Assembly: GCF_964340395.1 (NCBI RefSeq)
Contig: NC_135554.1
Coordinates: 22,338,092-22,402,091 of the forward strand
Length of the DNA stretch: 64,000 nt
Reading direction: 5' to 3'
Source of the DNA: Glandiceps talaboti
Taxonomy: Eukaryota; Hemichordata; Enteropneusta; Spengelidae
The notes under the pieces are model-generated. The model saw nothing but the letters and a program-made list of their open reading frames with translations. It had not been told where the DNA came from and made no database searches. Shown here piece after piece: positions 1 to 11,599 of this stretch. Both the position numbers and the translations under genes were made by a program. Position 1 is the stretch's first letter. Each line of letters opens with the position of its first letter.

Positions 1-2380
1 CGTGTACTAAAAAGCGGCTGTTTTAATTAAGTACGAAGCAATATTTTGACGAATACTGATACTAGTAATAGTATAGTAGTATGTATAGGCACTCTATAGT
101 CAAACTACAGTTGAACCACCATACACACGTGAGAAAATGTCTTTCTCCTGAAAAAAAATTGTGTGCGCTAAAATAGATACGTTACCAGTAAGAGTAATTG
201 ACTAAAATGAAACTGAAATACCGATTGAAACAGATTGCAGAGTAGACTCTGGCAAATACTTATCGCTTAACCGTGGCAGGGTTCACAACACGACATCGGT
301 ATCAGGTAAAGCAATTGGAGAGGAACGATGAGGGCGCTATTATCAAACCCATGGAAATGATAGAAGTGTAAAATAGATAAATTGCAAGTAGATTTCACGG
401 TCGTTATCATTAGTATGTTAATTTTCATCACCCCAGGAACTCGCCTACAATCACTGAGTCTTTATTTCCTAACGTTTGGTGAAATCAAAATAAGTTATAT
501 CCAATGCCGATGAGGCCGTCAACCCAAGCTGACGTACAGACACGGTGATTAGCTAACACCTCTGCTTCCGGCCTAACTCCCAATCTAGTTAATGTCTCTC
601 TATCTACCTACGCTTACATATCGCTCGTTATTCCCCGTTTTCCATCATTCCTTGTACCCGTTTCAAAACGGATGCCTTCCGAAATGAAAGTGATAATAAT
701 AATCAATGTGAATATTAAAAAGAAACCAATTTAAAATTCGTTTGTCCATTTCCTCTTATTTTTACTTCCGACAATATAAACGGTTCGCGGCACACACACA
801 CACACACACACTTCCTAAGCTTGCCGTCAACGGCCTTGAGTAACACAGCGGGGGAATATATAATGAAACATACTTTCTGATCAAATGCGAAATGTCGGAC
901 TTCATCGTGAATCGTCAAGAATGAAATGACTTTTATTTTTAATAATATCAAGGTGATTGGTATGACGAACATAATGTAACTACTGTGACCAACGCGCTGC
1001 CAAAAAAAAAACATTCACACTTCGATTCCGATGTCATAGAAATATAACGAAACTTGGCGATACTTTTTTGAATGCACATATATGATATAGCGTTTACAGG
1101 TTTGTCATTTTCTTATTTCGCTTTTACCCAAAACAAAGTATGTATTACAAAGCTTAACAAATTTTCAAAGCTCTTAATAATTTAGCCCCGGAGTATCTTA
1201 TTGTTTTTTTAATTAAACAGTTCCCAGAGATGTACAGCAGCTGCCGTAATGCAAAGCCCACCCCTTTCAATATCCCAGTTTCCTTATATATAATTTCTTC
1301 CCTTATTTTTTTCCTCTCATTTCTTTCCTTCTACTGTGATATTCTGATATCAAAATTAGACGAAATACATGTTGACATTTTGCTCAATTGGACTTCGGGT
1401 CAATTTGGATAATGGTGAATCGTGCTTCGCGATGGAAAGTTAGCAACCGTTGTGTCGTCCCCGTAGAATTCTCACAACCTCACATACAGTTGTGACTATC
1501 CTCCTACCGGTCCCTGCACTAGACTAAATGACGCAGCTATCGCATCTCTGTGTCAATTAACCCATCACAACATCCACACACGATGTAATCCCTCAGGTGG
1601 GATGGTCTTCAGGACGAGTGTGGTTGTATGTCATTAGCGACCCCACACCATGAATCGCCTACTCCCACTCATAAATTCTCCTGCTTGTTTGTTTGTTTGG
1701 TTGCTTGTTTGTTTGTTTGTTTGTTTCTTTGAAACATTATTTTTTTATATTTTTTTATCAAAAAAGTAAGATTTAGTGTCAGATTATTTTTGTATAGTTT
1801 AACAATTTTATAATGTAAGATTCATTAAGATTTTATATTTCCATGCATTGTTTAGTTATCTCATCAGTTGACGTACAAGAAAAATGCATAGACATTAAGG
1901 AAATGAAAAAGACACGCCTCCGCTGAGTCGTCTTTGTCAATTTCATCACTTTTATTGGTCGGTTTCTTTTATTACGTATGTGCATATCTAAAACACCAGA
2001 GGAAGAAAACCCCGCCCCATCAAAAGAAAACGACATATTTCACCACAACTATACAAAAAATGAAAATGAACCACCGATTTCTACATTATATTATAATATA
2101 TTATAATATATTATAAGTCTTTTCGTTAACAATTGATCCTATGGGTTGACGTTAGAAGGACAGAATTCATAGTTCTTAGTTAGCGACTATCGAGAGAAAG
2201 GCGGGACATTCCATGAAAAATCCCCACACGAACCTCCCATCTGTCTGATTCCAACCTCTAAACAAAATTATGGGAGTCCTTCTCTAAAGGAATGGGGAAT
2301 CCAATATGTACATATCATTTCATCTTCTCGCTTTCCACCCTATTAACATTTTCTAGTTTTTTTGTGTGTGCAAAATTTTC
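1..2380. other. Intergenic, no gene recognised
   Basis: No supported coding sequence or RNA gene. Contains (CA)n at 791-811 and an interrupted (TTTG)n run at 1684-1726. CpG content is ordinary. Confidence 0.6.
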
Positions 2381-2384
2381 TCTT

Positions 2385-2492
2385 TATGTATGTATGTATG
2401 TATGTATGTATGTATGTATGTATGTATGTATGTATGTATGTATGTATGTATGTATGTATGTATGTATGTATGTATGTATGTATGTATGTATG
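2385..2492. repeat. (TATG)27 microsatellite
   Basis: Uninterrupted tetranucleotide array. No phase of TATG/CATA contains a stop codon on either strand, so apparent open frames over it (Tyr-Val-Cys-Met or Ile-His-Thr-Tyr) are artefacts. Confidence 0.97.
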
Positions 2493-2518
2493 TGAACACG
2501 GCATCCGAAAAACTACGT

Positions 2519-3180
2519 AAGTAATGATTTCTGTAATTAGATTATATTTAAGAACGCAAGCTTCAAATTTCATATAATGTAATCCACATATTGACGATAT
2601 CAAAGCACACATATTCTATAGAGCTTGTCCGGGTATAGTTAACGAATGATGATTTTTGTTGATTAAGCTATATCATTGGAATACAATCTTCAAATGTGAT
2701 GTTATTTGGTACGCACATCGACGAACACATGGCGCACTTGGCCTTAAAAGCTTGTTATTGTAACTTTTAGTTTTAATGAGTCATTTCCACAATTAATGAT
2801 TTTCGGTAATTAGACAATATCTTAAGAATGCACGCTTTTAAATTTCATATTTGAAACATACAGGGACGATGACAACATGTATGTGTTCCGTAGAGTTTTT
2901 TTTATGCAGTTTTTCTTTTAACTCGGACATAAATTTACAAAATTAAAAATTGAAATTTCAATTTTGGCAAATTAGGCAATTAACAATACAAGCTTCAAAT
3001 GTTATATAATTTGGTATTGGCATCGATGATAACTAAGAACTCGTATCCGACATCGCTTGGTGGTGTAGTTTGTGTTTCTAATGAATCATTTAATTTGCAT
3101 AATTAAAGATTTTTGGTAATTTGGCAACATATCTTAATGTATGCCTACTATTTCATTTGACTTGTTACATACATTAACGA
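2519..3180. repeat. Diverged tandem array, about 150-bp unit, about five copies
   Basis: Recognisable unit starts fall near 2521, 2643, 2791, 2948 and 3100. Shared landmarks in order: AATTAATGATTTTNGGTAAT, an AGGCAATAT-like block, AAGCTTCAAAT, TTTCATATAATTTGGTA, then CATCGACGATAAC. Copies are strongly diverged and spacing ranges from about 120 to 157 bp, so the array is old. Confidence 0.65.
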
Positions 3181-3946
3181 ATCAAGGATGACATTGTCTT
3201 ATAAGTTGTTACTGTATATACGGCCATGATAGTAAAGGATAGGCAAAGGGAAGCATTCAGTTCACATCCGGCCCTGTGGCAGTGTTTGTTTTTAATTATT
3301 GTGTGGCCGTTACCTTGTGACAGGCTGACAGTAAAATAACATGGATTTCTTCAATAACATATCGTGTGTTTGTTTTGTTTTGTTTTGTTTTTCTTGAACA
3401 TTTTGTCTCATATGTACGTTATTGCAGAGTATATCCTTGCGTTGATGTGTTCAGTGCGTTCGTGTGTGGTTATCTGTAAAGTTCACACTTCTTATTATTT
3501 ATCATTAAAAGGATTATGGTATGGTGTGTTGTGATCGTGAAAACACCCTCCTCCACAAGAATGGTGTTTTTTTCTTTAAAAATAAAAAAAAATTACATAA
3601 ATCAGATTTTATAGCTAACTGTAGTTCAGACCTCGCTTTAACAATAACAGGGTAATTATAGCGATGCGTTGGTTGAGTGTTACAATTCCAATGTGTCTAG
3701 AGACTTGTTAGTGTGCAGGACATCTATAAATGGTCACGGGCTCGCCTACCAGCCATTTCTGTAAAGCCGTCGACGAAGCGAACTCAAGTCATACTTACAC
3801 CTATGATTCACATGAAGTTGGTCATCTTCTGTACTCGCACTTCACTGCAATACGGAAATCTCAGCGTATGTCAGCGTACTGAAATCGCTACGATTATAAG
3901 CTTATTCCAAACATCAAACGTATGTACCGCAACTAATTTTCTTATT

Positions 3947-4050
3947 TGTATGTATGTATGTATGTATGTATGTATGTATGTATGTATGTATGTATGTATG
4001 TATGTATGTATGTATGTATGTATGTATGTATGTATGTATGTATGTATGTA

Positions 4051-4097
<47 letters not shown>

Positions 4098-4098
4098 G

Positions 4099-4157
<59 letters not shown>

Positions 4158-4204
4158 ATGCATGCATGCATGCATGCATGCATGCATGCATGCATGTATG
4201 TATG

Positions 4205-4238
<34 letters not shown>

Positions 4239-4260
4239 TGCATGTATGTATGTATGTATG
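3947..4260. repeat. Five-block compound tetranucleotide microsatellite
   Basis: Consecutive blocks of (TGTA)n 3947-4050, (TGTC)n 4051-4096, (TGCG)n 4097-4154, (TGCA)n 4155-4194, and (TGTA)n with interruptions to 4260. Phase is kept through the block changes, as expected if point variants of one array expanded in turn. Open frames over it are artefacts. Confidence 0.95.
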
Positions 4261-4417
4261 ATTTCACTAAATGTTATGGACTATTAGCTATGAATTAATT
4301 TTTCATGACGAAGCACACATCCAGAGATACAGTTGAGCTATAGTCAGTTTAATATTTGTAATCTTATTTCAGAATTGATTACTCTATATAACTCTATAAA
4401 TATGACAGAAAATAGTG

Positions 4418-4715
4418 TTTAAGTTTGCGTTGTTTTCAAATTGAGTTTTGTGCGTCCACAGGTTCAGTTTTCGTTGTATTGTTTTTAAATTGAGTTTTGT
4501 TCGTCCACAGATTAAGTTTGCGTTATTTTCTAGTTTTGTGCGTTCACAAGTTAAGTTCGTGCTGCTTTCAAGTTGAGTTTTTCGTGTTCCCAGGTTTATT
4601 TTTAGTGTTGTTTTCAAATTGAGTTTATGTGTCCATAGATTTTATTTGTGGTGTTTCTAAATTGAGTTTTGCAAGTTCACGGTTTCACTTTGCATTGTTT
4701 CAAATTAAAATTTGT
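4418..4715. repeat. Minisatellite, about 58-bp unit, about five to six diverged copies
   Basis: Each unit carries TTGTTTTCAAATTGAGTTTT, then a GTGCGTCCACAGGTT-like block and an AAGTTTGCG-like block. Copies differ by substitutions and small deletions. Confidence 0.75.
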
Positions 4716-5296
4716 GTATGGAAAAAAATGTTTTGTTGTCAAAATTAAGTTTTGATGAAAATTTTGTAAGTTTTTGTGTTATTAACTTTTGTTCTGTCTT
4801 GTTATTTGTGGGCCACCGTAGTTTTCCATTTCAAACCCAAAAGTAAATCGTTAGTAGAGTCACAGAGTTATTAAATTCCGACATAATTCCGCACGATCAA
4901 CATTCGGAATTTTATCTTACCAGAACGACAATAGCGCCCTCTTTAGTCGGAGCATGTTATTTTCCTATTCGTGCTTCGAAGTTCGCCCTCATCTTTTCAC
5001 TCTTGTATAGCGCCTCCATAGTTACTTTTTAGAAAGTCTCACCAGATTACTTTCGCTCCATTCACAATATTATTTGCCAAGTGTTCACTATATATGTGGT
5101 GATACTATAGTAGATGTAATATGACAGTTGTACTGTGGATTAACGAGAAGACACAACAGAACGTTTTAAAGGAGAAATCAAGAAAAAACATGTTTTATAA
5201 ACATATCAAAATGTTTTGATCAGAAATTGCAGAACACTCATAAACAGATTCAAAGCAAGACATTCCTGTCATTTCATGGGCGTGGCTCATCTTAAC

Positions 5297-5299
<3 letters not shown>

Positions 5300-5329
<30 letters not shown>

Positions 5330-5397
5330 TGTATGTATGTATGTATGTATGTATGTATGTATGTATGTATGTATGTATGTATGAATGTATGTATGTA

Positions 5398-5452
<55 letters not shown>

Positions 5453-5500
5453 ATGTATGTATGTATGTATGTATGTATGTATGAATTTACGTACGTACGC

Positions 5501-5531
<31 letters not shown>
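5300..5531. repeat. Compound (ATGT)n/(GT)n microsatellite
   Basis: (ATGT)n to about 5403, (GT)n to about 5435, (ATGT)n to about 5483, a short spacer, then (GT)n to 5531. Isolated ATGA units interrupt the tetranucleotide blocks. Confidence 0.95.
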
Positions 5532-5537
<6 letters not shown>

Positions 5538-6634
5538 AGGATGAATGTATGTATGTGTATATGCGCGATCGTAATCGACTTCTAGTAGACTACTAAATAG
5601 TTTGTTGATTTGCGCCCTACAACCGGCCCACGGTGACTTAGACGAAGTTATATTGAAAATAGACACTGAAAGTATGTTCAAAGTTCAAAGTTCAAAGTAA
5701 AATCGCACTTTGATGTAGGTCAATGCCAAGTTCGTCTTAATTTTTAGCTGTTTGACAACAAAATGACTTTCTGTATAAAGGGTTGAAATAAACATTTATC
5801 AAGTCCCCTACGCCATGTTGCCATTAAATCATTCGGAGAAAGTTTAATCTCACATATTTTCTTAGCTATTTAAGGAGGATTTTTTTTCTTTTGTTTCCGT
5901 GGTTTTTTTTACTCTCATAATCTGACTTTGGAATTCACTTTTAGTTTTTATTTACAAGGAAAATGTTATTCTTAATTAATTGCTTCCCAGTTACTAGTCC
6001 CCCTTACACATTCACTCGATCGATTGCTTCCCAATCACTCACACGGTTATCAAAATCCAGTGACTTGGGGGAAGTTTAGGGGCAGATCTCCAAGTGTCAT
6101 TTAGATAAAATTCATAACATGTTTTCACTCAGAATCACAGCTATGAATTGGGTATTTATATATGGTCCACTCCTAGCTCAAATCAATGAATTCTTTGGGG
6201 GAGTAGCTTTATTCAAATTGCTTATCGCGGAAGAAATCAGATAACCAAGAATTCTTTGTAGGTGCATCGTTCCCAAGTAACATTTGAATTATTCAAATTA
6301 AAGCATGATTACCGAACAATGTAAGATATTCTTTTGTCCAAGGCAACTACAGAGCTCGCCTTTACAGCTACAAGGTTGACCTTTAGAATTAGCCTACACG
6401 ACGCAAACAAATGTCCTTGAATGTGGTAGAAAGACGACTGGATTACGTCACTATGTAAGGACAGCCGCACAGAAGTGTGGGTTTTTATTTGTTAATCAAC
6501 TTTGGATGAAATGTTCGTCTAAAATATTTTTCATATTTGAAAGAAGTATTATTGATAAGTATAAAGTATTTAACATGACATGAGTAGAGGTAGAAAGGAT
6601 CCACGCCGACCATGCTACAGAACATTAGCTGTGA

Positions 6635-6990
6635 AAGATGATTTGATGACGTATTGAGTTAGATAAGTTCGTCATCAAATCATGTCTATTAAAACGTCAT
6701 CAATTCAATCATGATGTCATTGATGAATTAGAAAATTGCGCCCCCTAACCATGTGTACCTTTCCTTGCTGGAGTTAGAAAATTACGTCATCGATTCATGA
6801 CTTGCTTACATTTCTTCGATTCGATGACGTAATTGTTGACTTAGAAAATTGCGTCATCGAATCATGTGTACACATGTATGACTTCATTGGTTTGATGACG
6901 TTTCAGAAAAAAATGACGTCATCGAATCGTGTAAGTTATAAATAGTTATGATTCGGTGACGCTATTATATTGAGAAATGTGCCACCAAAC
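6635..6990. repeat. Cluster of imperfect palindromic repeats with TGACG half-sites
   Basis: Five to six diverged units of about 45-65 bp. Each reads roughly GATTCGATGACGTAATT, a short TTAG spacer, then AAATTGCGTCATCGAATCATG, so each is an imperfect inverted repeat. One full cAMP-response-type palindrome TGACGTCA lies at about 6913-6920. Confidence 0.7.
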
Positions 6991-6999
6991 TTAATCATT

Positions 7000-7886
7000 A
7001 TATATATATAATAATGAACAGTTATACAGGTAGCATACAACCGTGCTTACTTATTTTATGATTACAATATACCCTCTGATAAAAGAACGTATTTACGTGT
7101 CGAAAAATAGTAACAAGTACGAGATCATCTTTCTATTCTCACACGTAGTGGTTAATAACAATAATTGTCCTCTGTTAATAGTCTTGACAGTGTTGGCTTA
7201 CCCCGGGGGTCTCACCCTACAAATACTTAGGGAGATGAATTCGATATTTTTTGACTTATATACGTGTATGGTGTGGTCTAGAGGCTATGTAAAGATCGCC
7301 TTCATATCCCCACCTTCAGATTCAAAGTCTCGGATAGCCTCTAGGCCTCTAGACTGTGTGGTTAGACAAGTCTGTTAAGATCACTCAACAACAGCGAAGG
7401 ATTGTAAACCAACGACAAAGAGGAAATTAAATTTACAAACATGGTCATCCAGATTTGATACGCAAACTATTAGAGTTGGTTGGCAAAGGACGTTTTACGG
7501 TGTGTGCTTTTTTCGTTCGTCAAAAAAGGTATACTTTTGTGGGACAAAGCAACAAAGGCAATAAAAACGCATCGTATAAAAAGTACATGATGTGTATCAT
7601 AAATTCAAACTCGGATAGAAAAATGAAAAGAACGTGGCTGTTATTTTAACAGCTGACGGGACAAAGTAACATCCAGTTTATGTTTGCCTTGTGCCAGAAA
7701 TTGGATTGCTTTGGCGGTAAACTTTATATCGTCATCAGACAAAGTCAAAAGGAATCTAATATTTTTGCCAGAGGGGTTGACTACGCTAGCGAAACGGTGT
7801 GTGCTTCGGTCATAAAAATAAAAGGTTTGTTCAGTAAATCGGTTAGTCACGCATAGGCTCATCTGCCCACTGACGTGACTGGTTCG
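7000..7886. other. Intergenic, no gene recognised
   Basis: Open frames up to 111 codons resemble no known protein. A short inverted repeat (CTAGAGGCTAT near 7275 with its complement near 7334) is the only structure noted. Confidence 0.5.
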
Positions 7887-7950
7887 TTCACTCACTCACT
7901 CACTCACTCACTCACTCACTCACTCACTCACTCCCTCCCTCCCTCGCTCG
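7887..7950. repeat. (TCAC)n followed by (CCCT)n microsatellite
   Basis: About eleven TCAC units grading into CCTC-type units. Confidence 0.93.
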
Positions 7951-8470
7951 GACAGTCATCCAACACGTCAATCAACCACTCGCATTCGGCAATCATGATT
8001 GGCTGTGACGCCTCCGTTAACGCGAAGTGTAGCATATTGCACTGAGAGCATATTGTAAATGACAGACAATGTGAACGACTCCACAAACAAGTCTCTCTCA
8101 CGTATTTTTTTTTTACTGACAAGCGACCTTGGCCTCTCGAGGAGTACACCCACGCCTAGTATAAGTACATATAGATGAGAAGTATAGATGAAGATACGTA
8201 GTATACTCTACACTAGTCTGTTAGTTTGTACTTGGTTCCGATGAATCTAAATATAATAGTCATATACGGTGACATACAGTGCGTTTGCCGGATGTTGTGC
8301 GTTCATTACTCACGTACGTATCACAGTGTCTTGGTGAAGACCAGATTCAATCCACATCTACAAATTCTAGCCTCGCCTGGGTACACACATACACACAGTC
8401 CACCCTGTGCATTCATAAAATGTGGAGTTTCATATTTCTGAAATTAGATTTGATAACTCGATACAATTTC

Positions 8471-8502
8471 ATTCAATTCAATTCAATTCAATTCAATTCA
8501 AA
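8471..8502. repeat. (ATTCA)n microsatellite
   Basis: Six pentanucleotide units. Confidence 0.93.
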
Positions 8503-10262
8503 TAATTGCTCTCAGCACATCACGGAATTTCTAATACATCATTCGTCAGATAAGTATAACGTATACAATGTGTAATTATTACTACTCTACACGATCAAAC
8601 ATCGAGAGAACCAACCACTCAAGAGTAAAATAAGTGTCTTCTACCGGGACGACTAAAATTAATGACGGGAGCTATTATCGTCCATCATTAAATCACACTT
8701 AATTGCTATATGTAATGTTAGCATCGTGCTCTAATTGTGTAAGTGTAGTTGTCGCGATAACTATCACATATGCTTATTGTCAAATTTAAGTCGCTATTTA
8801 ATACAGTCGACGTCGTGACCAGAACTCAAGGACAAATTATTTACAGTAGGCTTGTTGTTATGTACACGTAATTGGTCCATCACTGACAGAAAGAATTTCT
8901 TTTGTTTGAATGTGTTTTTTCTTTCATTTTTTAAAATTACAAAATAACATGTATTTTGATGTGAGTATCTAGAAAAGCGTTTTGGTTCGTTGAAAATGAG
9001 CGCCGATAAAAAGTTTCATGTGGTCCGTTTATCCATAGACTAGTGGAGAGAAGTTCAGTACATGAATTTCTGAGTCTGAGCGAAAAACTAAAATGCTACC
9101 GACATCACATTTTCACACTTCGCTCGTCAGGTTCACGGTCATCATCATACTCTAGGTACAAAAGCCGAGGTCGTCTTTTGTGGCGATACAACTGTATATA
9201 ATTTATATGCTGTTTCTGTATTTTATTTTGGCGCAAAAAAAAAACACAAAAAAAAACCACAACAATTTAGCGGGAGGCGATTTTCGCACTTTGGCTTCAT
9301 TTTATCATTTTGGCGGATAAACAATTTTGACAACAGTGTACCTATGTAGCCACATCAGAGAAAGTGTGTTGATTTGAAATAAATCTGCCATGATATGAAG
9401 CTATTCATAATTTTCAAATGAAAGTGTTTCAATTTCACGCACTTCGGCGCGAACACTGCTTAATAAGCGTTAATATACGTTCACAGCAGTCGACAGTAGT
9501 CGAAAGTCTGTTGCCGTGACGTAGATATGATTTCTATGACGCTTCACTTTGACCATGAACATCACCGATTCAATACTTTATCTTCATTGTGTGTATCAGA
9601 TGTATGTATTGCTGGTGAAAATATTTTAGTCTCTTTAGATCATAGACCGTAGACATATTCCAAGACCTCCCAACACTTCGAGCACGTGAAACACTCATTA
9701 CTAAGGCTGGACAATGAGTATTTTCGTAATGCGTGTAGTCATCGACCGCCCGTCTCCAAATTTCCAAATTAAAACTCATAAAGTCGTTATTTGACGATCG
9801 TCATACTTCGTAATGGTCTATTTTGTATAATTCGTAATCCGGTACAAAATGTCAATTTTAGGTAAACTACATTGACCCCAAAATGTATTGTACAGCGTAC
9901 AAACGACATATCTTTGCCGTGAAATGTAAAGACAACACACTCATAGCCGTAACTTGCAAATGAAGTTCTTTTTCGTAATTTCACACTTTATTCTCTTTGT
10001 AATATTGTAGTGAAAAACGACCCCACCCTGCACCCATAGATTGATACCTGGAAACGACTGCATGCCACGCAGTTCAGACGAATACCTTATTGAGATAGTC
10101 ACTGATCGAGTCTTCTAAATGTTTATTTCGTTTTCATTTCAGTGTCTATGTCAGTTTCATTAGGTCATCTATCAATTCCTAATTTTATAAAGACTGACAG
10201 ATCAATACACAATGATAGATCCCCAGAGACATACCGGTAGATACACATGAAACATACCTAAC
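8503..10262. other. Intergenic, no gene recognised
   Basis: No supported coding sequence, RNA gene or repeat in this stretch, only short A-rich runs near 9230-9260. Confidence 0.5.
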
Positions 10263-10352
10263 TCATAGTATAGTATAGTATAGTATAGTGTAGTATACAT
10301 ACATACATATATACATACATACATACATACATACATACATACATACATACAT

Positions 10353-10391
<39 letters not shown>

Positions 10392-10540
10392 CATACATAC
10401 ATACATACATACATACATACATACATACATACATACATACATACATACATACATACATACATACATACATACATACATACATACATACATACATACATAC
10501 ATACATACATACATACATACATACATACATACATACATAC
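10263..10540. repeat. Compound (ATAGT)n, (CATA)n, (CA)n, (CATA)n microsatellite
   Basis: A short pentanucleotide block is followed by (CATA)n, a (CA)n block at about 10370-10392 and a long (CATA)n block to 10540. It has the same composition as the TGTA arrays at 2.4, 3.9, 5.3 and 11 kb, read on the other strand. Confidence 0.95.
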
Positions 10541-10972
10541 TCACTTATACTGTATGAAATACAACGATATGTCTACATCGTAATTCAGTGAAAATAACAT
10601 CGCTATAACACAGACATAGGAGACGTCTAAAAGACATTGGTAAACACTGAAGCGCTGATTCAACATGTTGAAGATATGACCTTACATGACCTTGGTACAA
10701 TCATTGTCAATCATATGCACTCTAATGTCTCATATCCTAAAGCGTTAATAAGTATGCATTCCACTACGTACAAGTACGCCAACACTTTACTTGTCGCTCA
10801 CAGCAACGCCCACGTGACGACGTGAATCCAACCCTCATTATGCAAACTCATGGTTTCCCTGAAAAGCATACTAAAACTGACAATATGAGGCCTGAAATAG
10901 AAAGAAATTTTATCATATTTCATAGTGATGCCATACATTAAACAATATACATTTATGATATGTCTGTCTGTA

Positions 10973-11195
10973 GTTTGTGTATGTATGTATGTATGTATGT
11001 ATGTATGTATGTATGTATGTATGTATGTATGTATGTATGTATGTATGTATGTATGTATGTATGTATGTATGTATGTATGTATGTATGTATGTATGTATGT
11101 CTGTATGTATGTATGTATGTCTGTGTATGTATGTATGTATGTATGTATGTATGTATGTATGTATGTATGTATGTGTGTATGTATGTATGTATGTA

Positions 11196-11226
<31 letters not shown>

Positions 11227-11255
11227 ATGTATGTATATATGTATGTATGTATGTA

Positions 11256-11308
<53 letters not shown>
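10973..11308. repeat. Compound (GTAT)n, (GTCT)n, (GT)n microsatellite
   Basis: (GTAT)n with isolated GTCT and GTGT variants to about 11198, (GTCT)n to about 11225, (GTAT)n to about 11260, then (GT)n to 11308. The order of block types echoes the array at 3.9 kb. Confidence 0.95.
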
Positions 11309-11310
<2 letters not shown>

Positions 11311-11599
11311 AAGATACAGTATAACTGAACAAATATTACTCACTCGATGTGAACTGAAGCTGTGGATGGTTTTACAAAAAAAATCAAAGTATAGAAAATC
11401 GTGATTACAGTTCTTTATCTTGCTGTGATCTTCAAGCTGCAGGGGAAATTTTAATAAAAATCGAATTTCTACAATGTTGTTTCTATCTCTCACTGATCTC
11501 ACGAATACAAACGACCACGTGTCTATAGATCATATATTTGATATACCGAAGTACGACATTGTTGAAAACCTATACGTTAAAAAGAATCAAACGCACACG

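Noticed and set aside
3946-4298. Long open frames over the TGTA/TGTC/TGCG arrays on both strands
   Set aside because: The tetranucleotides contain no stop in any phase, so these frames are a by-product of the repeat; the same holds at 2.4, 5.3, 10.3, 11.0 and 49.4 kb.
6635-6990. CRISPR-like array of regularly spaced palindromes
   Set aside because: Units are diverged, spacers are not unique sequences of constant length, and the DNA is clearly eukaryotic.
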